A stretch of DNA of 64,000 nucleotides from Flavobacteriales bacterium (GTDB lineage: Bacteria; Bacteroidota; Bacteroidia; Flavobacteriales; Flavobacteriaceae): NCBI GenBank assembly GCA_011524905.1, contig WTJI01000048.1:26045-90044 (forward strand), given 5' to 3'. A model generated the notes under the pieces. It ran no database searches and was not told where the DNA came from. It was given only the letters and a program-made list of their open reading frames with translations. The stretch's first letter is position 1; every line of letters begins with the position of its first letter. Made by a program: the position numbers and the translations under genes. Shown here in pieces: positions 1 to 6,921 of the stretch.

Positions 1-150
1 GAAAGTATGACTACTGCCCAAAAAGACCTTGCTAAATGGAAAGGAGAAATTGATTTTGAGTTGTGGATAGACGACAGTCCAGTTAACAAATTACCCGAAA
101 GCTTTCACAGCAAACAACGTCGTGTCGAATTTGAGGTATTGACATTTTGA
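1..150 (+). CDS. C-terminal end of an unidentified protein (5' truncated by window edge)
   Basis: Frame 1 is open from the first base to a TGA at 148-150, giving about 49 residues that end in QRRVEFEVLTF. The piece is hydrophilic and reads like real coding sequence. The closing RRVEF pattern is reminiscent of the last strand of OmpA-type peptidoglycan-binding domains, which often end in NRRVEF plus a short hydrophobic tail, but the fragment is too short to assign. The start and any other domains lie to the left of the window. Confidence 0.6.
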   Translation, partial: ESMTTAQKDLAKWKGEIDFELWIDDSPVNKLPESFHSKQRRVEFEVLTF

Positions 151-299
151 GGAAAAAAATAAATCACTTTGATAAAGTTTTTTTTACCTCAAAGCCGTTT
201 AACGATAAAATGGAGATCAATATCAGGTCACAACAAGAACCCCGTCTACTTCATTTAAATAAACAGGATCCAAGCTTGTATCGGTTTACAATACAATAG
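147..299 (+). CDS. possible 50-residue ORF overlapping the preceding stop
   Basis: An open frame begins at a TTG (147-149) that overlaps the TGA of the upstream frame and runs to a TAG at 297-299. The translation is basic and protein-like in composition, with no membrane segment and no motif I recognise. It could be a small coupled gene, a -1 frameshifted extension of the upstream protein, or chance. The overlap of stop and start is the only positive argument; there is no ATG near the beginning (the first Met codon is about 20 codons in). Confidence 0.2.
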   Translation: MRKKINHFDKVFFTSKPFNDKMEINIRSQQEPRLLHLNKQDPSLYRFTIQ

Positions 300-303
300 A
301 TGC

Positions 304-597
304 TTATCCGAGTAGCGATTGTACTTTCATGGCAAGACCCATATCACCACTAATTTTGACCTGGCCGCCCATAACTGCCATCATAGGATTGAGCTCACCA
401 TCACGAAGTTTTTCAAGTACTTCTTGGCTCACGCTGATACTACAGTCTGCTTCGTTGTCATCTGCAGAAATTTTGTTAGCATCGCCCGTACCGTCAATAA
501 AAACTATTGTATCATCGACTACAAATTTGAGGGTACCCCCAATAGGTCCTGCATTATCGGCGCGTTCTTTCAGCTGGTCGTAAACGTGTTGATTCAT
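304..597 (-). CDS. SCP2 sterol-binding domain protein
   Basis: This is a 97-residue single-domain protein of the SCP2 (sterol carrier protein 2) family. These domains bind acyl-CoA or other lipids in a hydrophobic tunnel; in bacteria the ligand is usually unknown. The sequence has the typical strand pattern TLKFVVDDTIVFIDG followed by DCSISVSQEVLEKLRDGE and a C-terminal GQVKISGDMGLAMKVQSLL, which matches the family's usual G-x-[IV]-x-G-D-x-x-x-x-M/L ending. It is divergently transcribed from the beta-oxidation operon that begins 90 bases away, which suits a lipid-handling role, though co-regulation is inferred only. No signal peptide is present, so it should be cytoplasmic. Confidence 0.85.
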   Translation of the reverse strand: MNQHVYDQLKERADNAGPIGGTLKFVVDDTIVFIDGTGDANKISADDNEADCSISVSQEVLEKLRDGELNPMMAVMGGQVKISGDMGLAMKVQSLLG

Positions 598-616
598 AGG
601 TGTTTTATTTTGTTAT

Positions 617-624
617 CAAAAATA
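617..624 (-). promoter_or_regulatory. candidate -7 element for the SCP2-like gene
   Basis: On the minus strand the bases read TATTTTTG, an exact fit to the Bacteroidota -7 consensus TAnnTTTG, ending 20 nt before the ATG at 597. No clear TTG is visible at the -33 position. Confidence 0.4.
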
Positions 625-686
625 ATAAAAAAAGTGACGGTATGTCATTTTTTTCATATTTTCGTTTTTAAACAAAGATTAATCGA

Positions 687-3086
687 ATGAGTTATCGAAT
701 TAAAAAAGTGGCTGTTTTAGGTTCTGGGGTTATGGGATCTGGAATAGCTTGTCATTTGGCCAATGTAGGCATGGAAGTTATCATGTTGGATATACTTCCA
801 TTCGATCTAGACCCAAGTGAGACCCATCCCGAAAAGCGTAACCGAATTGCCGATCAGGCTTTAATGCAGGCAATCAAATCCAAGCCTGCAGCTTTATTTG
901 ACAAAAAATTTGCGCAACGTATTACTACTGGTAATTTCGAAGACGATTTCGATAAAATAGCTGAAGCTGACTGGATTATTGAAGTAGTAGTTGAAAAGCT
1001 AGATATCAAGCAATCTATTTTTGAAAGGGTTGAAAACCACAGAAAAGCGGGAAGCCTTATTAGTTCAAACACCTCAAGTATCCCTATCCATTTGCTGGCC
1101 GATGGTCGTTCGGCAGACTTTAAAAAGCATTTTTGTGGCACGCACTTTTTTAATCCACCACGATATCTCAGACTGTTAGAAATTATACCTATCCCTGAAA
1201 GTGATCCTAAAATGATCGACTTTTTTATGGAGTTTGGGGATATTTATCTGGGTAAGCAAACTGTTTTGTGTAAAGACACGCCTGCATTTATTGCCAACCG
1301 CATCGGAGTGATGTCGGGGGTGCGCATGATTGAATTGACCCAAGAGTATGGTATGACAGTAGAGGAAGTCGATGCAATCACTGGACAACTCATCGGTAGG
1401 CCCAAAACCGCAACTTTCAAATTGCAGGACTTGGTGGGGATAGATACGGGTGAGAAAGTCACTAATTTTGTTCGTGACAATGTAACCAACGATAGTTTTT
1501 TTGATAGCCAAAAAGGAAAAGAAGATCCCAAATTCATGCGGTTTTTGGTCGATAATCAGTTCTTTGGCAACAAATCTGGTAAAGGCTTTTACGAACGGAC
1601 AAAGAAAAAAGACGATAAAGGTCGGACTATTGTGAATGTCCTCAACCTTGAAACGCTTGAGTATGAACCAACAATCCGGCCTAAGCTACCCATAGTAAAA
1701 GCAGCCAAAGGGATTGATTTGATGTCAAAGCGTTTTGCTATGCTGATCGACGGAGAAGACAGAGAGAATAAATTTTTACGCAATTACTTTGCATCCTTAT
1801 TATCCTACACAGCAAACCGAGTTCCTGAAATTGCAGATGAGGTTTTTTTGGTTGACGATGCCATGCGTGCAGGGTATGTTTGGGACTATGGTCCCTTTGA
1901 ATATTGGGATCTGCTCGGCTTGACAGCAGGCATAGAATTGGTTGAATCCTGTGGTTGGACCATCCCTTCTTGGGTACAGCAGATGCAAACAAATGGAATT
2001 GAAACATTCTATAAATTTGAAGGGGGTGTCAAAAAATATTACAGTCTGACCACCCAAAAATATGAGGCTGTTCCCAGTACCGATGGTCTAATTATTTTGG
2101 ACAGTTACCGTGAAAATAAACCGATTATCAAAAACAGCGAATGTACCGTTCACGACATTGGTGATGGGGTCATGTGTTTGGAATTTACCAGTAAAAGTAA
2201 TTCCATAGGCGAGGGTATAGGTCGTGGAATAGTCGAAGCAATAGAACTGGCAGAAAAGGAGAACTGGAATGGTATTGTCATTGGAAACAACGCCAAACAG
2301 TTTTCTGTGGGCGCTAATCTGATGAATGTTGGCATGCTGGCAATGCAAAAAAAGTTTGATGATCTCAATCAAATGGTCAAAGATTTTCAAGACATTAATA
2401 TGCGTATTCGCACCTCTAAAATCCCAGTAGTTGTAGCAACGCAAGGCTACGTATTTGGTGGAGGTTGCGAAATATCCATGCATTGTGATGCAGGAATCTT
2501 CGCAGCTGAATCTTATATCGGCCTGGTCGAAGTTGGGGTCGGACTATTACCTGGTGGGGGTGGAACCAAAGAATTTGCCTTGCGCGCCTCGGATGCTTTT
2601 TTTGAGGGAGATGTTAAAATCCCAACACTAATTAGTCACTTTAAAAATATTGCCACAGCGGCTGTAGCTACTTCCGCCTCTGAAGCTTTTAATTTGCATT
2701 ATCTGCAGGAAGGCCGAGATACCGTTTGCTATAATACCCCAAGAAATATTGGCGATGCCAAAGCAAAAGTTTTGGAGCTAGCAGCCAACTACGTACCACC
2801 ATCTGTAAGAACGGATATTGAAGTACTCGGTAGACAAGGAATCAGTGCCTTGCAGACAGCCATCAATGAGTTTAAATTGGGTGGCTACATGTCTGACTAC
2901 GACGTTGTCATTGCCCGGCAGATTGCCCATGTAATATGTGGTGGCGACCTAACCAGTCCACAAAAAGTAGATGAGCAATATCTACTTGATATCGAACGCG
3001 AAGGATTTTTGACCCTTCTAGGGAACCAGAAAACCCAAGACAGAATTCAAAATATATTAATGTACAACAAGCCCTTAAGAAACTAA
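687..3086 (+). CDS. fadN: bifunctional 3-hydroxyacyl-CoA dehydrogenase / enoyl-CoA hydratase
   Basis: This 799-residue enzyme carries out the hydration and NAD-dependent oxidation steps of fatty-acid beta-oxidation. The N terminus has a Rossmann nucleotide-binding loop (GSGVMGSGIACHLANVG, near residue 11), followed by the 3-hydroxyacyl-CoA dehydrogenase helical domain with FFNPPR and DTPAFIANRIG. The C-terminal part, from about residue 480, is crotonase-like, with FGGGCEISMHCDA and GLVEVGVGLLPGGGG. Dehydrogenase first and hydratase last is the FadN arrangement of Bacillus, the reverse of E. coli FadB, and the length also matches FadN. A possible -7 element TATTTTCG lies at 657-664. Only 5 bases separate it from the thiolase gene, so the two should be co-transcribed. 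Confidence 0.93.
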   Translation: MSYRIKKVAVLGSGVMGSGIACHLANVGMEVIMLDILPFDLDPSETHPEKRNRIADQALMQAIKSKPAALFDKKFAQRITTGNFEDDFDKIAEADWIIEVVVEKLDIKQSIFERVENHRKAGSLISSNTSSIPIHLLADGRSADFKKHFCGTHFFNPPRYLRLLEIIPIPESDPKMIDFFMEFGDIYLGKQTVLCKDTPAFIANRIGVMSGVRMIELTQEYGMTVEEVDAITGQLIGRPKTATFKLQDLVGIDTGEKVTNFVRDNVTNDSFFDSQKGKEDPKFMRFLVDNQFFGNKSGKGFYERTKKKDDKGRTIVNVLNLETLEYEPTIRPKLPIVKAAKGIDLMSKRFAMLIDGEDRENKFLRNYFASLLSYTANRVPEIADEVFLVDDAMRAGYVWDYGPFEYWDLLGLTAGIELVESCGWTIPSWVQQMQTNGIETFYKFEGGVKKYYSLTTQKYEAVPSTDGLIILDSYRENKPIIKNSECTVHDIGDGVMCLEFTSKSNSIGEGIGRGIVEAIELAEKENWNGIVIGNNAKQFSVGANLMNVGMLAMQKKFDDLNQMVKDFQDINMRIRTSKIPVVVATQGYVFGGGCEISMHCDAGIFAAESYIGLVEVGVGLLPGGGGTKEFALRASDAFFEGDVKIPTLISHFKNIATAAVATSASEAFNLHYLQEGRDTVCYNTPRNIGDAKAKVLELAANYVPPSVRTDIEVLGRQGISALQTAINEFKLGGYMSDYDVVIARQIAHVICGGDLTSPQKVDEQYLLDIEREGFLTLLGNQKTQDRIQNILMYNKPLRN

Positions 3087-3091
3087 AAAAC

Positions 3092-4261
3092 ATGGAAGCA
3101 TACATAGTAAAAGGCTATCGCTCAGCGGTAGGAAAAGCAAAAAAAGGAGGGTTTAAAAACTACCGTTCCGATGATTTGGCGGTTGACGTTGTTCGACATC
3201 TTGTTGCCTCAGTTCCCGAATTAGACCCCACTACAGTTGATGATGTGATTGTTGGCTGTGCCAATCCAGAAGGTGAACAGGGCCTGCAAGTAGGGCGTTT
3301 GATTGCTGCTCGAGCCCTCGGTAAAGAAGTGCCGGGGATTACCATCAATCGCTATTGTGCATCGGGCTTGGAATCTATTTCTATGGCCGTCGGCAAAATA
3401 AAGGCGGGCTTCGGCGATATTTATATTGCTGGTGGAACAGAGAGTATGAGTTTGCTCCCCATGACAGGCTACAAACTCTCACCGAGTTACATGGCCAATC
3501 AAGAAAACATAAACTATCATGTTAGTATGGGTGCTACGGCAGAAGCGGTTGCTGCAAAATATAATATCTCAAGAGAAGCTGCTGATGCGTTTTCTGTTGC
3601 CTCACACCAAAAAGCGGCCAAAGCTATTGATGCTGGTTTTTTCACAGAAGAGATTGTACCAGTAACCATTGAGGAAGTTTTTGTGCAAAATGGCCAAAGA
3701 CAGACCCATACGCATACGGTGTCTCAAGACGAAGGCGTGCGTCGGGAAACGAGCCTTGAAGGCTTGGCTCGCTTGCGACCTGCATTTAAACAAGGCGGTG
3801 TTGTAACTGCTGGTAATGCTTCACAAACCTCCGATGGCGCTGCGTTTACCTTGGTGATGAGCGAAGCCAAAGTCAAAGAATTGGGCTTGGAGCCAATTGC
3901 TAGGCTTGCAGCTTGCACAGTTGGTGGTGTAGATCCTCTTTACATGGGTATAGGGCCTTGTGTCGCCATTCCTAAGGCACTTCAAAAAGCAGGCCTACAG
4001 CTCAAAGATATTGAGCAAACAGAGCTTAATGAAGCTTTTGCTGTCCAGGCTTTAGCTGTGATCCAAGAAGCTGGACTCAATCCAGAAACGGTAAATGTCA
4101 ATGGCGGTGCCATTGCTATGGGACACCCTCTTGGTTGTACCGGTGCCAAGTTGAGTATCCAATTACTCAATGAAATGAAACGCCGTGACCAACGGTATGG
4201 TATGGTCACTGCTTGTGTTGGCGGTGGACAAGGCATTGCTGGAATCTTCGAACGCTTATAA
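3092..4261 (+). CDS. fadA: acetyl-CoA C-acyltransferase (3-ketoacyl-CoA thiolase)
   Basis: This 389-residue thiolase performs the final beta-oxidation step, cleaving 3-ketoacyl-CoA with CoA to acetyl-CoA and a shortened acyl-CoA. The nucleophilic Cys is C89 in NRYCASGLES. The other catalytic features are GHPLGCTGA (His) and the C-terminal CVGGGQGIAG (second Cys). The length is usual for the family. It sits 5 bases behind the hydratase/dehydrogenase gene and 7 bases before the TetR gene, so the operon encodes both enzymes and their probable regulator. It could act biosynthetically as an acetyl-CoA acetyltransferase, but its partner gene argues for degradation. Confidence 0.94.
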   Translation: MEAYIVKGYRSAVGKAKKGGFKNYRSDDLAVDVVRHLVASVPELDPTTVDDVIVGCANPEGEQGLQVGRLIAARALGKEVPGITINRYCASGLESISMAVGKIKAGFGDIYIAGGTESMSLLPMTGYKLSPSYMANQENINYHVSMGATAEAVAAKYNISREAADAFSVASHQKAAKAIDAGFFTEEIVPVTIEEVFVQNGQRQTHTHTVSQDEGVRRETSLEGLARLRPAFKQGGVVTAGNASQTSDGAAFTLVMSEAKVKELGLEPIARLAACTVGGVDPLYMGIGPCVAIPKALQKAGLQLKDIEQTELNEAFAVQALAVIQEAGLNPETVNVNGGAIAMGHPLGCTGAKLSIQLLNEMKRRDQRYGMVTACVGGGQGIAGIFERL

Positions 4262-4268
4262 GTATACC

Positions 4269-4856
4269 TTGAGCGTTAGAGAAAATAATAAATTGAAAAT
4301 TCGTGAAGCCCTCTTTTCTGAGGGCTTGCGATTGTTCTCTGAAAAAGGGTTGCAGCATACAACTGTGAGTGATATCGTTCAGGCGGTTGGAATTGCCCGT
4401 GGTACTTTTTACAACTATTACGACGATGTGCAAAGTTTGTTTGAAGCCTTGATTCAGTCAATCAACAACACCATACAAGAAGATATAAAGAGCAAACGCA
4501 AAGCTGCCACCTCTGTATATGAATATCTTTATACCACATTTAAGGGTTATTTTGATTTTGTTACCGCTCCACAAATGAAATCCTTTCATACCAAAAACCA
4601 GGCAGCTATTCGGCAAAGCACCTACCAGAGTGAGCAAATTAGAGCGGTGATTCGGGATATCAATCGCGATTTACGGAAAGATCCCAACATCAACGCTTTT
4701 GATGAAAACTATGAGTTTTTACTGTTGAGTATTATGTTGGTCGGAGCTCCTCCTGAACTTTTTTTGGCTACTCATTCTTCTGCTGCAGAATTCTCAAGCG
4801 AGCAACTCGCCTCTTTTTTGGCAACTACTTTCCATAGGGTCTTGGTCAAGGAATAG
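4269..4856 (+). CDS. TetR/AcrR family transcriptional regulator, probably of the beta-oxidation operon
   Basis: The N terminus is a TetR-type helix-turn-helix: REALFSEGLRLFSEKG, then TVSDIVQAVGIARGTFYNYY. The remaining 130 residues are the variable ligand-binding helices. The frame stays open upstream to an ATG at 4185, but that would overlap the thiolase gene by 77 bases and add residues unlike any TetR N terminus. I therefore prefer the TTG at 4269, which lies 7 bases after the thiolase stop and gives 195 residues, normal for the family. By position and by analogy with FadR-type TetR proteins of other bacteria, it may repress the operon and respond to acyl-CoA; that is inference. Confidence 0.85.
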   Translation: MSVRENNKLKIREALFSEGLRLFSEKGLQHTTVSDIVQAVGIARGTFYNYYDDVQSLFEALIQSINNTIQEDIKSKRKAATSVYEYLYTTFKGYFDFVTAPQMKSFHTKNQAAIRQSTYQSEQIRAVIRDINRDLRKDPNINAFDENYEFLLLSIMLVGAPPELFLATHSSAAEFSSEQLASFLATTFHRVLVKE

Positions 4857-5049
4857 GACTTGGCTTTTATCAAACAGGACGTGTAAATTAAGGATTCAAC
4901 TGATTAATTGACAATTTCAGGTCGGATACTGCAGTATTATCAAAAAACGGCTCTTTTTTATTTTTCAGCTTGCGTAACTCTCGATTTGCTTTATCGTCCT
5001 AGCACAGTAATTTCGAACAGACAGATTCTAAGCGGTGATTTTAGTTGTT

Positions 5050-5481
5050 TCACACCTTTTTCACGACGTAGGTGACCACACCCCATATTTGTAGCTGGTT
5101 GTCTTCGGTCACCTTGATGGGCTGGTACCGTGGGTTTTCAGGCATCAAGTAAACACAGTCCTTTTCAACTTTTAGGCGTTTGACGGTAAACTCACCGTCA
5201 ACAAAACAAACAGCAATAGCTTTGTCTTGGGGTTCTTGACTTCGGTCGATAACCAGAAGGTCTCCATCGTCCAAACCAGCCCCTTGCATAGATTGACCTG
5301 ATACACGCGCATAAAACGTAGCTTCTTCATTTTTGACGACCTCTTGGTCAATACTGATTCGCAATTCTTTAAAGTCATCGGCTGGCGAGGGAAAACCCGC
5401 CGAAATCCCCTCTTGAGCGAGGTGCAGCATTTTTCGGGTTTGAGCATTGGGTTTAAAAAAAGAGAGTCCGGAGTCCTGCAT
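5050..5481 (-). CDS. umuD: UmuD-like LexA-family S24 autopeptidase
   Basis: This 143-residue protein is the accessory subunit of DNA polymerase V. In the SOS response it cleaves itself, stimulated by RecA, and the product joins UmuC for translesion synthesis. The cleavage site is A28-G29 in SAGFPSP. The catalytic serine is S64 in SGQSM and the lysine is K101 in FTVKRL. It has no helix-turn-helix, so it is UmuD and not LexA. The ATG is 2 bases after the umuC stop, so the two genes form one unit. Here umuD follows umuC, the reverse of the E. coli order. Confidence 0.92.
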   Translation of the reverse strand: MQDSGLSFFKPNAQTRKMLHLAQEGISAGFPSPADDFKELRISIDQEVVKNEEATFYARVSGQSMQGAGLDDGDLLVIDRSQEPQDKAIAVCFVDGEFTVKRLKVEKDCVYLMPENPRYQPIKVTEDNQLQIWGVVTYVVKKV

Positions 5482-5483
5482 GA

Positions 5484-6743
5484 TTATTTTACTTTGATGA
5501 TGTCAGATAGGGCAGTGGTATAGCGTTTGGATAGGTGTTCTTGTCGCATTTTCCAAGTCCTACGCAGGTCTTGATTGGCCAGTTTCATCTGATAGGGGCC
5601 ATAGCGTCGGTGGATTTTGTCGATGGCTTGCATTAACGCTTTGTGTTTGCCTACATGAGATTCGAACAGGGTCAACTGCCTTGTTTCTGCTGGAGCCAAA
5701 CCCATCACAATCACCCCTGCTTTTTTGAAAGCCACCCCTTTTCTAAACATGCTTTTGGCAGCAGCCACGGCATATTTACTTAAATCCAAGCTGGAGTTAG
5801 AGGCATGGGGTAGGGTAATGGTGCAACTGCTACGGTAGGGCTTAACACCTTTTTTGTGGGGATCGCTTCGCACAAACACATAAAGCGCACTACACGTACT
5901 TTGTTGCTTTCGAAGCTTTTCGGCACAGCTAACGGCAAAGGTAGCCACCCGTTCTTCTAAGTCAGACCATTGGCAAACGGTTCCTTCAAAACTACGAGTG
6001 GTAGCAATCGATTTTTTGGGAGGGATGCTCTCTTCAAGCTGAATAAAAGGCAGACCTAATAGGTCTTTTTTGAGTCGCAGTCCTAAAATGCTCATGTTCT
6101 TTTTGACCCAGTCGTCAGGAAGTAGTACAAAGTCATAAGCCGTTTGCACACCCATAAGTTCCAAGCGTAATTTGTGTTGCCGGCCAATGCCCCAAACATC
6201 GCCAATAGCGGTCCACTTCAAGGCTTTGACTCGTTTTTCTTCGTTATTGATGCAATAAACGCCTTGGGTTCTGTCAGCAAATTTTTTGGCAATTTTGTTG
6301 GCGATTTTGGCTAGGGCTTTGCTGGGCGCTAAGCCTACCGAAACGGGGATGCCAGTCCACTGTTTTACCTGCCGTTTCATTTGCTGGCATTCAGCTTCCA
6401 AATCAAAAAGTTCAAAACCTTTAAATTGCAAAAAGGCCTCATCGATACTATAGATTTCCACATTCGGAGTGTAGCGTTCTAAAACTTTCATCACTCGATG
6501 ACTCATGTCTCCGTAGAGTGCATAGTTGGAAGAAAATACACGGATATTTTGGCGTTGGAATTGGTCCTTGTATTGAAAAGCAGGGGCACCCATAGGAATA
6601 CCCAGGGCTTTGGCTTCGTTACTACGGGCAATGACACATCCGTCGTTGTTGGATAGTATGACGATGGGTTGCCCCTCATATTGCGGCTGAAATACCCGCT
6701 CGCATGAAGCATAGAAATTATTACAATCGACTAGTGCAAACAC
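5484..6743 (-). CDS. umuC: UmuC-like Y-family DNA polymerase
   Basis: This 419-residue protein is the catalytic subunit of error-prone polymerase V. The metal-binding residues are visible as D6 (ALVDCNNFYASCE) and D101-E102 (IYSIDEAFL). The helix-hairpin-helix region (AIGDVWGIGRQHKLRL) and the little-finger domain (SCAEKLRKQ onward) follow in the usual order, and the length is normal for UmuC. The start codon is GTG (6741-6743); no ATG lies close to the conserved N terminus. A 14-base imperfect palindrome directly upstream may be the SOS operator. The gene is divergent from sucA, with 178 bases between them. Confidence 0.93.
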   Translation of the reverse strand: MFALVDCNNFYASCERVFQPQYEGQPIVILSNNDGCVIARSNEAKALGIPMGAPAFQYKDQFQRQNIRVFSSNYALYGDMSHRVMKVLERYTPNVEIYSIDEAFLQFKGFELFDLEAECQQMKRQVKQWTGIPVSVGLAPSKALAKIANKIAKKFADRTQGVYCINNEEKRVKALKWTAIGDVWGIGRQHKLRLELMGVQTAYDFVLLPDDWVKKNMSILGLRLKKDLLGLPFIQLEESIPPKKSIATTRSFEGTVCQWSDLEERVATFAVSCAEKLRKQQSTCSALYVFVRSDPHKKGVKPYRSSCTITLPHASNSSLDLSKYAVAAAKSMFRKGVAFKKAGVIVMGLAPAETRQLTLFESHVGKHKALMQAIDKIHRRYGPYQMKLANQDLRRTWKMRQEHLSKRYTTALSDIIKVK

Positions 6744-6745
6744 AA

Positions 6746-6759
6746 TTCAAAATTCTGAA
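6746..6759 (-). promoter_or_regulatory. palindromic operator candidate in front of umuC-umuD
   Basis: The 14 bases read TTCAGAATTTTGAA on the minus strand, matching their own reverse complement at 12 of 14 positions. The site ends 2 bases before the GTG start and overlaps a -7-like sequence (GAATTTTG, one mismatch to TAnnTTTG). A repressor bound here would block initiation, as expected for a LexA-controlled gene. I know of no LexA-box consensus for this group to compare it with, so the role is inferred. Confidence 0.3.
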
Positions 6760-6872
6760 AAAATCCCCGAATCTCCTCTACTCGTATGCTGTTATTTTCT
6801 TTAGAAATTATCGCTTTTTTGTCGAATTATTTCACAGGGTAAACTTCTTGTGTTATTTCATATTTCACCGTG

Positions 6873-6899
6873 TTGCTGTTGGGAAAAATTGTATTTTTA
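6873..6899 (+). promoter_or_regulatory. probable sucA promoter
   Basis: TTG at 6873-6875, 16 bases, then TATTTTTA at 6892-6899. This fits the Bacteroidota -33/-7 pattern (TTG, spacer, TAnnTTTG) except for the last base. It predicts a leader of roughly 20 bases before the sucA ATG. Confidence 0.4.
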
Positions 6900-6921
6900 C
6901 CATTGATTTAGAAAGGACCAA

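Noticed and set aside
319..690. Plus-strand frames opposite the SCP2-like gene
   Set aside because: Lower coding quality and no family pattern, against a full SCP2 domain on the minus strand.
4185..4268. Longer TetR reading frame with an ATG inside the thiolase gene
   Set aside because: It overlaps thiolase coding sequence by 77 bases, and the extra residues do not resemble a TetR N terminus. The TTG at 4269 gives a normal length.
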